Shown piece by piece: positions 29,115 to 39,936 of a stretch of DNA of 64,000 bases; the stretch's first letter is position 1, and each line of letters begins with the position of its first letter. Below the pieces are notes generated by a model, which was not told where the DNA came from, searched no databases, and saw only the letters and a list, made by a program, of their open reading frames with translations. A program made the position numbers and the translations under genes. Origin of the DNA: Pomphorhynchus laevis (Eukaryota > Acanthocephala > Palaeacanthocephala > Echinorhynchida > Pomphorhynchidae); contig WNNJ02003631.1 of assembly GCA_012934845.2 (NCBI GenBank), forward strand, positions 1 through 64,000, given 5' to 3'.

Positions 29115-31238
29115 TTAAAATTGGAGAACTGTTTCAATTTCTCTTCCGTCAATGGTATATGATGAATTGATGTGTAGATGTCCGATGCGCATATGTTTTG
29201 ACTTATCGGGGTTTAATACCAGTCCCCGTTGATTACACCATACCTTAATATTATCAATGTCTCTCTGGAGTATCATTGGATCTCGGCTATCGATTATTGG
29301 TCGCCAAATTTTCAAGTCGTCGGCATATAAACCACATGGACTCGAAATAGCTGTAGTAAGCTCGTTGATGTAAATAATGAAGAGCAATGGACTGAGTACC
29401 GATCCCTGAGGAACACCGCGTCCAGGATTTCTTGTTTTTGACATTTGTTTATTAGCCAATACAGTAATCTTTCGATTTCTAAGGAAGGAGTTAATCCAAT
29501 TAAGGAGGGTTCCTCTGATGCCGTACTGTTCCAGCGTAATAAGGAGGACATCATAGTATATCCGATCAAATGCTTTGCTGAGGTCGAAAAACAAAACATC
29601 AACACTAACTCCAGCCTCGGCATATCTGGTCCAATCACTCGTCGCAAGTATGAGGTTTGTGACAGTAGGTCTTCCTGGGCGGAAACCATGTTGGTTGTCG
29701 CAGAGTACTTGGTTATCTTCTAGGTGCCCGATGATTCGTTTAAAAAGCAGTTTCTCTAGCACTTTACAAGCAACGCAGGTAAGGCTTATGGGCCGATAGT
29801 TGCTTGCTAGATTACGGTCGCCTTTTTTGTAGAGAGGTCGGATTATAGAACATTTCCAATCTGATGGTATACAGCCTGTTGACAAGGAGAAATCGAATAT
29901 GGTGTGTAAAGGTTCATATATTACTGATGCAAGTTCCCGAAGAAGAATTGGAGGAATATTGTCTGGTCCTGCCGCAATTGATCGTGGTAGCTTTAGAAGT
30001 TCGTTAAGAACCTCAAATTTATCAAATGGAGTAAATTCGTAACACGGATATTGAGCAGTGGAGAATCTGGGGCAATACTGACGGGTAGGACTCTTTAGCG
30101 TGAATTGATCTAGGAAAATATTGGCAATTGCTTTGTCATCAGATGTGAGCTCACCGGTTTCCATAAATATAGAGTTAATCTCAGACGTAGTTGATTTTAA
30201 TGAGCTGATATGTTTGAACAATTTACTGGGATATCTTTTTGATGATCGACAAAGATTGGAAACGAAGCACCTGCGTTTCTGACGTTTGAGTGCCGTAACT
30301 TGATTTCGTAATTCCTTGTAATCGGTCCAAGAACAATTCTGTTCTTTGAATTTTTTGTAAATTTTGTCTCTTGTCTTAATCATTTGTTTAATCTGCGAGT
30401 CAAACCAAATGGGAGTTTTGTGGGATGTGCGCTGACGTTTTAAAGGGGAGAAGTAATTTAGAGCATTGATCAAAGTAGATTTGAAATTTTCCCAGCACTG
30501 ATCTATGCCAATTTCATATGGATTAGGCCATTGAATGTTTCGAATAGCTTGCGTCATACTTGCGAAATTCGCTTTGAAGGGATTCAATTCGGGTTTTGCC
30601 GAGGGGGCTGTTTTAAAGAGACTGACAGAAAGCGCCAGCCTAATGACACAATGATCACTGTGGCCAATAGGGGGGCTGAGAGAGATTTCATCAATTGTGG
30701 GTTCCCCTCGTGATAAGCAGAGGTCTAAAATGGCAGATGATTGCTTCCTCCTTCTAGTGTGTTCGTGAATATGCTGGGTTAGATTGAGATCGTTGAACGT
30801 ATCAAGGAGATTGGATGATTCAACATCACAACCATGTGTCGAAGTATATAGGTCCCAATTGACATGAGGCATATTGAAGTCTCCTAGGATAATGATCGGT
30901 GATAACCTTGTTAGGTGATGTCGTAAAGAGATGCCAATATTTTCAGTTGAGGAGCGCGGAGATCGGTAAAATAAACCGATTTTTAGTTTCTGTCTATCAG
31001 GAGAAGATACTGTTGCCCACAGATATTCGTTGTATGAATCATCTGATACAATGCTGTGCTCGATGATGGTTAACGGTTGCTTGACGTATAATATAACTCC
31101 ACCTCCTTTTGAGGCGGTTCGATCCGATCGTATAACAAAGTAGCCTGGGATTGAGATTTCATTATCAGATATATCGTTGTTAAGCCAGGTTTCGCTCAAT
31201 GCTATGATGTTTGTGTTCATTGAATTAACGAGACACAA
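29115..31238 (-). CDS. LINE-C ORF2: APE endonuclease and reverse transcriptase
   Basis: Open frame of 707 codons. APE endonuclease: LSETWLNNDI (residues ~14-23), GLFYRSPRSS, IILGDFNMPHVNWD (catalytic GDFN) and IGHSDHCVI (SDH). A linker with PIWFDSQIKQMIKTRDKIY follows. RT: KLPRSIAAGPDNIPP, NYRPISLTCVACKVLEKL, VLFFDLSKAFDR (motif A), GVPQGSVLSPLLF (motif B), LYADDLKIWR (motif C with YADD) and LVLNPDKSKHMRIG. All catalytic residues seen are intact. The protein would nick target DNA and prime reverse transcription there. The annotated Met is internal: endonuclease sequence (KHYNKFDEILCLV) continues upstream to a frame change. The C-terminus is cut by a TAA. Confidence 0.9.
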   Translation of the reverse strand: MCLVNSMNTNIIALSETWLNNDISDNEISIPGYFVIRSDRTASKGGGVILYVKQPLTIIEHSIVSDDSYNEYLWATVSSPDRQKLKIGLFYRSPRSSTENIGISLRHHLTRLSPIIILGDFNMPHVNWDLYTSTHGCDVESSNLLDTFNDLNLTQHIHEHTRRRKQSSAILDLCLSRGEPTIDEISLSPPIGHSDHCVIRLALSVSLFKTAPSAKPELNPFKANFASMTQAIRNIQWPNPYEIGIDQCWENFKSTLINALNYFSPLKRQRTSHKTPIWFDSQIKQMIKTRDKIYKKFKEQNCSWTDYKELRNQVTALKRQKRRCFVSNLCRSSKRYPSKLFKHISSLKSTTSEINSIFMETGELTSDDKAIANIFLDQFTLKSPTRQYCPRFSTAQYPCYEFTPFDKFEVLNELLKLPRSIAAGPDNIPPILLRELASVIYEPLHTIFDFSLSTGCIPSDWKCSIIRPLYKKGDRNLASNYRPISLTCVACKVLEKLLFKRIIGHLEDNQVLCDNQHGFRPGRPTVTNLILATSDWTRYAEAGVSVDVLFFDLSKAFDRIYYDVLLITLEQYGIRGTLLNWINSFLRNRKITVLANKQMSKTRNPGRGVPQGSVLSPLLFIIYINELTTAISSPCGLYADDLKIWRPIIDSRDPMILQRDIDNIKVWCNQRGLVLNPDKSKHMRIGHLHINSSYTIDGREIETVLQF

Positions 31239-31581
31239 TATTTCGTCAAATTTGTTGTAGTGCTTAAACAGTTAGAGTACATGACGGAAATATTATTTTG
31301 AGAGTAACGGCAGTGGTGAGGTGTCGCTGTTGGTGTTGAAATTGGATTGATGTTTACGTGGTGGATGCACGAATCTGTGCGGCGGAGAGTGTCGATGGAA
31401 CGGTTAGACGGATTCCGAGGCTGAATCGCGTATTTACCCTTCGCCGCACAACTTGAAAATTTTTCACAATTAGATTTTTTTCACCGTTTTGAATTCTTTG
31501 TTGAAGCTCTTTCCCTACTGATTTCAATCTGTTTCTATCTTCAGTGCTGAGGTCAGGTAGAAGTCTGATACTGGAGCCCCT

Positions 31582-32598
31582 TTACTTAAAGGAATTCTTG
31601 ATGATTTGCTTACTAGTCTCGGGGCTATCAACAACAACTTTCAAAAGCCTTGGTTTGGTACCATCTTGTTTCTTCCCAATGCGAAAGAGGTGTATTACCT
31701 GTCTATTTTGTTCGACTGATATTTCTGTTGGGAGAACAGTTGAAATAACTTGCTTTACTGAATCAACATCATGTTTAATCCGGATGAGACTGTTTGGACT
31801 CGGTGATTCATTTAAATTTACAATGATGAAACATTTATCCCGATCGAATGTTCGGCGTTTATGTCGTTTAGGCTCAGATAGAATAGGTATATTGGGGTTA
31901 TCAGTGTTGTTTACAGTGGAATTGGTATGATTTATCATTTGTTTGAGTGTTCCATCCATTTTATATAGACTATGGGTTGTTTGAGGACAATAAAAAGTTG
32001 GGAGTGCTGTGTGATGTGGTGCTTCTGTGTTTGTTTCCGGCCTTGGATGTGTTTTCTGAGTGATATGGAATGTTTGTTTCTGTGTATCCTTGTGAGAAAT
32101 GATGGAATTCTCTAGATTTGACGAATCCATGAAATCGGATTTAAGGTTAAATAAGGAAGTTTCAAGGGTTGTTGCCTTTACGATTCGCGATCTTGCATGT
32201 CCTCGTGTCCAAACTCGAGTAGGGGTAGATTTCCGGAATATTGAAGTATCAGATGTTGCCGTTATGTTGATCGGGGCGATTTCATTGTCTAGTGAAGGTA
32301 TTGTATCTTGCTCGAATACTTCACATGTATAAGGGATATCTGATCGTAATGGTTTATCAGTGTCTTCGGTTAGTGAGCGTAGATCGTTAATAGTCTTATT
32401 TAAATTTGCAATTGCAAGAGCTGCACAGAAACCACAATAGAAATTGCGACTCGTCATTGTTTGAGAACTGTCTGAGAGGAAGCTTACTTTGGTTAATATC
32501 GTGCAGCCGTGAGAGTCACATACCACTTCATTATCTGCGTACCCAATCGACTTTGTTGTATTGTTGTGTTTCGCTTGCTTGTTGGTCTTCTTTGTCAT
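31582..32598 (-). CDS. LINE-C ORF1 protein
   Basis: Open frame of 338 codons upstream of ORF2. An N-terminal cysteine/histidine cluster (C27...H30-x-C32 and C55-x2-C58) may bind zinc. The middle is rich in Thr, Ser and His and looks disordered. The C-terminal ~90 residues (DKCFIIVNLNESPSPN, then IHLFRIGKKQDGTKPRLLKV) form a small RNA-binding-like fold also recognisable in the ORF1 remnants of LINE-D at about 22430-22660. The TAA at the end is probably premature, because RGSSIRLLPDLSTEDRNR and NLIVKNFQVVRR follow in frame. ORF1 proteins coat the LINE RNA. That role is inferred from position. Confidence 0.75.
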   Translation of the reverse strand: MTKKTNKQAKHNNTTKSIGYADNEVVCDSHGCTILTKVSFLSDSSQTMTSRNFYCGFCAALAIANLNKTINDLRSLTEDTDKPLRSDIPYTCEVFEQDTIPSLDNEIAPINITATSDTSIFRKSTPTRVWTRGHARSRIVKATTLETSLFNLKSDFMDSSNLENSIISHKDTQKQTFHITQKTHPRPETNTEAPHHTALPTFYCPQTTHSLYKMDGTLKQMINHTNSTVNNTDNPNIPILSEPKRHKRRTFDRDKCFIIVNLNESPSPNSLIRIKHDVDSVKQVISTVLPTEISVEQNRQVIHLFRIGKKQDGTKPRLLKVVVDSPETSKQIIKNSFK

Positions 32599-32700
32599 AT
32601 TTTTGTCATATAATGTGATATTGTACTGGAATTCAAATTTCCATCAATTTTTCAAACGGAAAATTCGTTATTGAATAATGGATCCGACCAAGAGATTTCG

Positions 32701-33055
32701 TTTATTGTGGTATCAATGGAATTTGATTTAAATTTCAATTTGAAATTGTAAGAACTTATTATAATCAAGACAATTTTAAATTCTTTAATCGTTGATTCTT
32801 TAATGATATTTGTTTTCCATTGTATTGGATTTTATTGTATACAATCCAATACAATGTAATCTATTATGCAATCTATTGCAATCTTAAATTATAAATCTTA
32901 AATCTATTATGCAATCTTAAATCTTTTGTTAATGATATTTGTTTTCCATTGTATTGGATTTTATTGTATACAATCCAATACAATGCAATCTATTGCAATA
33001 CATTGCAATCTATTCATTGCGTCTATAACTACTGGATGTATACATGTGAAAAATT
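32701..33055. repeat. Short tandem duplication with palindromes
   Basis: About 32808-32870 and 32935-32990 are near-identical (TGATATTTGTTTTCCATTG, then GTATTGGATTTTATTG and TATACAATCCAATACAATG). Each unit contains the inverted pair GTATTGGAT and ATCCAATAC. No gene is seen. Confidence 0.75.
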
Positions 33056-33059
33056 TCAT

Positions 33060-33494
33060 TTATTAGACCTTTGCATAAAAAAGGTTATCGTTCTAATCTC
33101 GACAGTTATATACCTGTAAGTTTAACATGTGTATGTTGTCGAGTAGTGGAGCGATTCTTGTATAAATATATAAGCATATATTTGGATTCTAATAATTTAT
33201 TGTGAGTTAATTAGCATAGTTTTTGGAAGGACCGTTCCACTGTGACTAATTTACTTGTGCCTCGACATTTATGGGCTAATTTAGTTGATCACGGCACTAT
33301 TGTAGATATTATTATTTTTGACTTTCCCAGAAAAAGTTACATATCTCGAACCTTTAAAAGTATCGGATCACTGCATTATCATTTTGGATTCCTGCATTTC
33401 ACTACACTTCATCCGTAATTTATCGTTCAAATTCAATTCAATATTTTAAAACAAATGTGCCTTTAGTTTGTCAGTACTCTTCCATCGTATGCTG
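33060..33494 (+). mobile_element. Rearranged CR1-like LINE-D fragments (RT then endonuclease)
   Basis: 33075-33325 reads as RT fingers (VSLTCVCCRVVERFLYKYI, then STVTNLLVPRHLWANL and DIIIFDF, the start of motif A). It is joined directly to 33328-33494, which is about 93% identical to 25923-26090, the end of the endonuclease plus linker of the LINE-D copy. That order is reversed relative to any LINE, so this is a rearrangement rather than one decayed copy. Confidence 0.75.
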
Positions 33495-34140
33495 GAAGGT
33501 CGTATCAGTTCATGAGTGTGTGTTCGGAATGGCACAACACATATATGGGCGTGCCGAAAGGGGGAAGAGGAGGATATCGGATTTATAGAGAAAAGATATA
33601 GTTTTGATGATGCCAAGGCGGAAACGGTGTGAGATGATGAAAGGGGCTAGATGAGAAGACACATAGAGGAGATGGAGCGCCATCGAATTTTGGGGCGGGT
33701 GTTGACAACTTGAAAACTTCCGTCGATGTTTCGGATGGAGGGGGATGTTTTGCCGTTTTCTTCGCGATCGCGTTTTATAATACGGTATAAGAGAGTTGTG
33801 CGATTTCGGAAGGGGTACGATCGAGGAAAATGCGAGTGGTTGAAGAGGGCATGACTTTAAATCGTTGGGTGAGGACAGAGGACGCGTGAGAGCGATACTT
33901 GAAAACAATTTTCAGGAGATGGACCGAGAAGAATTAGATTGAGAAGATTTGTTACGGCGGATGAATGCGACGGGAGAGATGTAGTTAAAAAGGATGGTTT
34001 ATCCCAAGGAAGAAGAGACGAGAGGATGGATCTGAAGGCGGAAACATGGTGGTCGAGACGTGCTTGTGGAGATAAGGAGGTGGAAGGTGTGATATTTATG
34101 ACGATGACGCAAAGATCGCGAGAAGGTAAGCGTTTCCCTT
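33495..34140 (-). mobile_element. Probable LINE-B ORF1 fragment
   Basis: C/T-rich minus-strand coding sequence in the style of LINE-B, readable as RTPSEIAQLSYTVL, TAKHPPPSETSTEVFKL and FDGAPSPLCVFSSSPFHHL with one stop. No zinc knuckle is visible. The assignment rests on composition and context only. Confidence 0.4.
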
Positions 34141-34144
34141 AAAG

Positions 34145-35195
34145 GAGGACGATTTTAACCTATACATCAATGGTTTGATGAATGCATCAAACCTATACAT
34201 CAATAGTTTGAGATCATTTAGAGTTCGAGTTCGACAGTGTTCTGTCTTCCCGTACTTATACTACCGGAGTCCCCCATGGATCTGTTCTAGGCATATTGTT
34301 ATTTATTATCTTTGTCAATCAGCTATTGAACTTGCTAAAGAGTTGGAAGATTCTTGAATTTGCCGATGACATAAAAATGTGGAAGATGATTAAGGATCTT
34401 GAAGATCGTGAAGTTTTTTAGGACATATTGAACCTTGTTCATCGTTGGTCCATAACAACAGGAATTAGTTTAAATACAAAAAATGTGTGCTTATATAAGG
34501 TTTGGTCGTAGCAACGTGTGTCATAAATACTATCTCGGTGACGAGATCATTACGAATACTTCTACAACCAAATATCTTAGTATAATGGTGCGGACGAATT
34601 TAAAGATACGCGCGAACACCAACAGAATTTGTAACAAATCTCGGAAAGTGTGTTATATTATAAAGAACTGTTTTCAGGCGGTCTTTTCTTGTACGTGTAA
34701 AGAAATTTACGATTTGGAGAGCATATCCCGTCGCTTTACGAAATTGTGCCCATATGTGCGACATGTTTCCTATCATTCTAGCTTAAGCAGTTTAGGTTTA
34801 GTATCTACATGCGAGAGGTTGATAATGCATTTTCTCCTGGTTATGTGTCGTATTGTTCATAAAGTTGAGGCGTATTCTTCGGATTGTATAGTGTTTAATA
34901 AGAGAATGAAAAGTATAGGGTATTCCAAAAAATTGGTAGTTTTGAGTCACAGAAGATGCCCATCTCATTTCCGACTTTCGCATCGAGCGATCAGCGCGTA
35001 GAATAGTCTTCCTGATAACATCGTGGACATATCTGATGCTAAATACTTCAAAGTACAGCTTATGCTTTGGATGAGTTGTAAACGTCCTCCTTTGCCGGTG
35101 AATTACACGTGGTGTTAATCGTTTCTGTGACAAAGATTACTAATGTATATTTTTATCTTATATTTGTTTTTTATTTTAATTTTTTTCTGTTGTAG
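34145..35195 (+). mobile_element. CR1-like LINE fragment, RT motif B to C-terminus
   Basis: Broken RT: TTGVPHGSVLGILLFIIFVN (motif B), LEFADDIKMWKMIKD (motif C with FADD), ISLNTKNVCLY, then in the frame 34483-35001 a C-terminal region (TTKYLSIMVRTNLKIRANTN, then YDLESISRRFTKLC). It may be the continuation of the RT fragment at 33075-33325, with the endonuclease and LINE-B pieces inserted between them. Confidence 0.75.
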
Positions 35196-35199
35196 TTAT

Positions 35200-35500
35200 C
35201 TGTGAGCGGTCAAAACAGCTATCTGGATATAGACCTGAAGTATAAATATATAATGGTGTTATACAACTTTTTGTTTCTGACTGTCTTCTATATACAGATG
35301 ATATTAAAATTCTATGTATATCAAGAACGATTACTGCGCGCACATCCTACAATGAACATACTGAACTTGCAGCAATGGGCAGAGCAGTGAATCTGATCAT
35401 AAACCCAGAAAAATAAGCTCGTATGCACATTGGACTCAGGCGACGGATTACAAGCAATTAATTAAGCGATAATCAAAATACTTGTCCACCTCCTACAAAC
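35200..35500 (+). mobile_element. Short CR1-like RT fragment
   Basis: Reads CLLYTDDIKILCISRT (motif C as YTDD) and AVNLIINPEK followed after a stop by ARMHIGLRR, the motif D/E region of a CR1-like RT. It belongs to a different copy from the preceding one. Confidence 0.6.
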
Positions 35501-35531
35501 ACCTGGTCGTAATACTAACAAACACATGCAA

Positions 35532-35790
35532 ACAAATCACTGCGTTCCCGTAATTCCCTCTTACGTTCCCATCTACTCTAACAACTACGGTATCCGATCC
35601 TTCCTCATCGCCGCCCTACTCGCCTGGAATCAGCTCCCACTCGACGTCCGCCGCGTTCCCTCCTTTATTGCATTCAAATGCCGCCTGCGTACTCACCTCC
35701 TCGAAACATGATTTAGATGTTTTGTTGTTGTGGTCATGTAAGCGTGCGCCGGCACGCATTTGCCACGTTAAAATAAATATATAAAAAATA
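35532..35790 (+). mobile_element. LINE-B 3' fragment
   Basis: Matches the last 250 bp of LINE-B (reading YSNNYGIRSFLIAALLAWNQ and LPLDVRRVPSFIAFKCRLR), including the tail hairpin 35742-35757 and the ACGTTAAAATAAATA end. Confidence 0.88.
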
Positions 35791-36718
35791 CCAATTTACT
35801 GCAAGCAAAGTGCTTATAATATCAAATACTGCGCTAATATCTAATAATAAAGATTTTCTTAATATTAACGACCGATAAATAACTAAAATATAGAAACAGC
35901 CATGAAACTAACAGGTCAGAAAAAGTCAAATACAATTCATTTCCTAGTCTTCCTATATTACGGCCTCAGGTCCAGTGGGATCTGAGCCCTCCAACCAATC
36001 CAACACACCGTCGTCCGACTAAACCACCCGGGGTCTTTCACCCCCGAATAGTCCAGTTGAGGCGAACTATGCTGGGTAAACGAGAGACGAGGAGCTTGAG
36101 AAACCTTAGCCTTTGCTCCGGGAGACGTTCTCTAGAAAAGAAGACTAATCCCGAAATAACCCGAGTACCCCAGAGACGCACTTGGGATTTTCCTTTTAAT
36201 TACAGATGCTAGGCCAGTTTCAGGGCCCACCTAGCTCTCTTCAGGATGCGTTTAAGTCTATCCAGATCAGCTTTCGCCGACCAGTTCACCGTAACGGTGA
36301 ACCCTAGGTATTTTACTCGACTTGTGAAGGTAGGGAGTGTTCGATTAGTCAAAATGGAGGAGAGCGCAGAGATTGCTAATCTCTTAAGTTTTTGCTTTGT
36401 TGCGGGGCTGCCATGGAAGACAACCACCTGCGATTTAGCAGAATTTTGAATAAGATTAGACTTGGGTAACTGGTCTTTTTATCTTAAAAAGAAACAGCTG
36501 ATTTCCGAGACTACGTCTTTGCACCTTCGTCCAGAAAACAGCGCTGTGGTGTCATCATAGTATACCACTAGACGTTGTTCGCGTTAAAATATTTTAAAGA
36601 GTTCAATTGAAGCAGCAAGGAACAAGACAGGAGCAAGAGGAGATTATTAGGGCACACCCGTAATAGGGTAGAACTGGCGCGCATCAGGGTCGTCTTCGTA
36701 ATAGAATCATCGCTTGGT

Positions 36719-37750
36719 CTACAGCAGTATCTCCACCTTGTTAACAATTCTCGCAAACAACCCGAGGGACCCTAGAGAAGAAATAACAAAGGGAATGGAG
36801 ATGCGGTCAAATGCAGCAGAAAAATCGAGGAAAACAGCCACATCAAGTTGATGACTATTATCCTGACAAAACTGATGCACTTCACCTACAGCTGAATAGA
36901 CCGAGCGCCTTTTGACGATCCCATGGAAAGTTGGTGGGATTAAAATTCGCCTACTTAAATGATCGCAAATTCTACGCGCAAGCGCTTTTTCGTAGATCGA
37001 TGCGTGGGAATTTTGAATCGATACGGGTCGCAGTTCTTTAGGACATGATACCGGATTTTTCTTAGGTAGAAATATACGTATACTAATGTTGATGCCAGCC
37101 ACATCAGATGGGGCGGCTAATAGCATTGTTACGGCCACTTCTCTTCTTTGACCGGCTATCAAAAGCTGACAGACACGAGAAAAGAGTGGAGCGACAGATT
37201 TGGAGGTGCCCGGAAGAGGCCCCCAGGAGTAAAGAATATCTGTGACAGATAGATCTCTATTCCTAATGTCTCCCCAAGGCGGGATTGGTTGAGGTGATTG
37301 AGTGGCTTTATAATTATGTAGGGAAAGTGACTCCTCCAAAACTTTATCAAGACCTATTTTTCCAATCCAACCCAATGCTCTATCCCTCCAACAGACAAAC
37401 TTCTTTTTCTTGAATATCTTCCAAAAGGAAGACTGGTCTGGATTAAGGGAAGTAATGCTTGCTCTATCCTTACCCAGTTGGAACCTATATATAGTGCTCC
37501 AATATTCTTTTGAGAAAACTAGTCTGGCAGAAGCATAGAGATTGGGAAGACGGAGCATATACGCAAGGGTCTTGAGTTTTGTTGGAGTGGGACCGTAAAT
37601 ACGATCTTTGTAGGTAGTAGAAAGTATCGCGGTAGCTTGCGAAGTGAGGTAGGAATTAAATTTGGTTAGACTTTCATTACCCATTCGGGGGAAGCGTTGG
37701 ATAGCTGCCTGAAAGAAAGCCACTATGATAGGATCAAAGTAGAATCTCAT
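36719..37750 (-). pseudogene. LINE-F ORF2 segment (linker and RT start)
   Basis: Open frame of 343 codons: linker (FFQAAIQRFPRMGNESLTKF), a WKIFKKKKFVCWRDRALGW block, then RT fingers with ISIRIFLPKKNPVSCPKELR and PVSIQNSHASIYEKALARRI, and motif A at VAVFLDFSAAFDRISIPF with the catalytic Asp present. It ends before motif B at a stop. Confidence 0.8.
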
Positions 37751-38828
37751 TCGAAGCAGCGTATCCTCTTATATCCGCCAACGAATCAAGTCATGAGAAG
37801 TGGTCAGATGTTGTCGCGACTGCTCCGTACAGTGAGGTTTCAACAACCACCTCTCATGGAGCAGTAATAAGTCGAGGAGTGAGTTTATTGATGTGCAATG
37901 AAAGGAAGGGGACGGTGGTTTGTAAATAAGATAACCGTTCCTGGCTCTGCCGAGTGCTGCATTTATTCAACGACCAGTTCTGTCGTTGAAATCACCAAGT
38001 AGCATGTCATAGTCGCTATCGATAATCCTATCCAGGAGGTCACGGTTCTTGTGAATCTCACCGAGACGGATGTAGACATTCGCTAGACTGAGGCGTTTAC
38101 CGCTCTTACAAAGTGAAATAACTAAACGAGACAGGGCTGGACAAGAATAGTTTAGTAGGAAGAAAGACCTTAGGAGCATTTAACTTAGGTTAAAAGACCT
38201 TGAGATGAAGATGAGTGAGGTGGGGTTGTATACGGAGTATAGTGGGAGCAGATGTGCTTAAGGATGAATCGAGTAATGTCCTAGGGAAAACAGATAGACC
38301 GCGTCTCCAGGAGGACTATAACAGAAGTTTAAGGGCAAAAGCACCTCCCGAATCCCACTGAAGGATATTCAGTGAAAAAGGCTCATGAGTACTCTGCATT
38401 GTGTTGAGTTAGCTGTGCGGGATTATCTCATCCATAGACAGAGCTAGGGGCGGAAGGTTTGCCCTTCATCTACTAACTCTGTCCAGGGTGGGCACTTGCC
38501 TACGGGCAATATCTTCACTTCCCGTGTTAGAGGCTTTCCTGGACTTGTTCTTGAGTAGTCTGCCTACCTTCAATGGAAGCACGGTGTTGGCGGAAGCCCC
38601 TCGTTTCTTTGACTCTGTAATAGTTGCTGGAGAGATCATTGGAGTTGAATATTGCAGTGCGAACTGACTGTTGATGAGTTGCTGTATTTGTGCCAAATAG
38701 ATTGCTTTTGAGCATCGAAAAGACGTATAATGTCCTTGTCAGACATCCTATCTCTGGTTTCAGCATAACTAGCAGGAGTTTTTACTGTATGTGAAGGACA
38801 GAATTTGAGACTATACGCTTTAAAAGCC

Positions 38829-39452
38829 TCACATCACCTGACCAGGAAGGATATAGACCAGAGCAGTTAACACATCGCGGGGTAGAGGAACATTGTCCCC
38901 GATGTCGATACATTCTTTAGAGGAACAGTAGCTACATATCTTCTCTGCCTTACACATTGAGGCCCAGTGCCCCCATCCATGACAAAGATTGCAGTGAGGG
39001 AAGGTCATATCATCATTGTTAAGAATTAGGAACTTTAAATTAAAACCCAGAAACGGGTTGCATGTCGTTTTGGTTAACGTCTTGGCAATGTTGGTGGGAG
39101 CCGAGACAAAACCTATTGGAATAGGTAGTCCATTCTTTCCTTTAATGGGGCGAAAATTAGAGACTTTAAAAAGTACTTGAAGGTCATCAATGTCTTTTTG
39201 TTCCAAATGAGGAGGGAGATTCATTATTTTCAAGGAAGCCATGATAGACTTTGAAATCAGGCTACCAAATTTCGAAAGATTGTTATGAAAGAATTCTTTA
39301 TATGCATTAGCCAAATCAGAGGTGGTAAAGGAAATTTTAACCTCGGTCTCGTAGTACCTTACCGTGTTGAATAATATTCTATTTTTATACTGTTCTGCGA
39401 AGCTTCGCAGGAAAATGTTGTACAAATTATGTCTTCCAATAGGTTCGGTCAA
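38829..39452 (-). CDS. LINE-F ORF1 segment with CCHC zinc knuckle
   Basis: Open frame of 207 codons. The centre is an RRM-like or novel domain (LKIMNLPPHLEQKDIDDL, then NGLPIPIGFVSAPTNIAKTL). It is followed by CNLCHGWGHWASMC, a C-x2-C-x4-H-x4-C zinc knuckle, and a second cysteine pair (CSYC). Zinc-knuckle ORF1 proteins bind the LINE RNA. The frame upstream (39464-39690) supplies more N-terminal ORF1 sequence across a stop, and that downstream (38766-38466) supplies a basic, Ser/Lys-rich tail. Confidence 0.75.
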   Translation of the reverse strand: MTEPIGRHNLYNIFLRSFAEQYKNRILFNTVRYYETEVKISFTTSDLANAYKEFFHNNLSKFGSLISKSIMASLKIMNLPPHLEQKDIDDLQVLFKVSNFRPIKGKNGLPIPIGFVSAPTNIAKTLTKTTCNPFLGFNLKFLILNNDDMTFPHCNLCHGWGHWASMCKAEKICSYCSSKECIDIGDNVPLPRDVLTALVYILPGQVM

Positions 39453-39711
39453 TTTAATTATTATTAGATTTCTAAGCTTGAATATGGGGTAAGAATCCCA
39501 TTTCTCTCGTGATCATGAGACAACAAATCTCTTACATTGGGTGTTGTTCCAGTCGAAATTACATTGGAAATACTTGAATTATGTCCCATATTTGCATGAA
39601 TTTGAAAGTTGCTTAAAGCACCGATACTCACTTTGTCGTTTGCGCTATTATCAGGCTTGATGATGACAATAAGCGCCGTAAGTACATTAAGTACATTAAG
39701 CGCAGTATATA

Positions 39712-39826
39712 CCCTCAAATACCGCCTCCATATCAACCTCCACGAAACATGATTTAGATTTTTTCTTGTTGTGGTCATGTAGGCGTGCGCCGGCACGGAT
39801 TTGACACGTAAAAATAAACTTTTTTA
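39712..39826 (+). mobile_element. LINE-B 3' tail between two LINE-F copies
   Basis: The last ~115 bp of LINE-B, with the tail hairpin at 39783-39798 and ACGTAAAAATAAAC end. It sits exactly in the gap between the head-to-head LINE-F copies. Confidence 0.82.
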
Positions 39827-39936
39827 TTCGTAGAAAATCTACATCAGAGGTCATTGTTTTCATTTCATGGCAAACATACACGTCGAAATCTCTGCAGAAG
39901 ATTTTTTATTTGATCATGACTAGTTTTGAATAAAAA

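Larger units (their letters stand above)
28435..32700 (-). mobile_element. Near full-length CR1-like LINE-C
   Basis: Best preserved LINE in the window: 5' UTR (about 32600-32700), ORF1, a ~340-bp gap, ORF2 with APE endonuclease and RT, and a 3' tail of AT-rich repeats (TTATTATTAAATAC on the plus strand). Lesions that can be seen: a stop splitting ORF1 from its C-terminal RGSSIRLLPDLSTEDRNR block (near 31580), a frame change at the start of ORF2 (near 31260), a TAA after ETVLQF (near 29115) and a TAA after TTPNV (near 28748). It abuts REL-LINE tail 3 without a gap. Confidence 0.88.
35880..39700 (-). mobile_element. LINE-F copy, minus strand
   Basis: APE-type LINE in several frames. ORF1 (about 39690-38480) has a CCHC zinc knuckle. 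ORF2 begins near 38180 with KSGKRLSLANVYIRLGE and MLLGDFNDRTGR (GDFN endonuclease block). A long linker and RT follow to 36719, then VVYYDDTTALF (motif C, Tyr instead of Ala before DD, near 36570) and a C-terminal region (VKYLGFTVTVNWSAKADL, 36209-36427). The 3' side runs to about 35880. It has several stops and frame changes. It stands head to head with the plus-strand copy at 39937-43560. Confidence 0.82.

Noticed and set aside
36246-36449. Plus-strand frame over the LINE-F C-terminus (and 42920-43162 minus)
   Set aside because: Antisense shadows of the conserved LINE-F ORF2 end.
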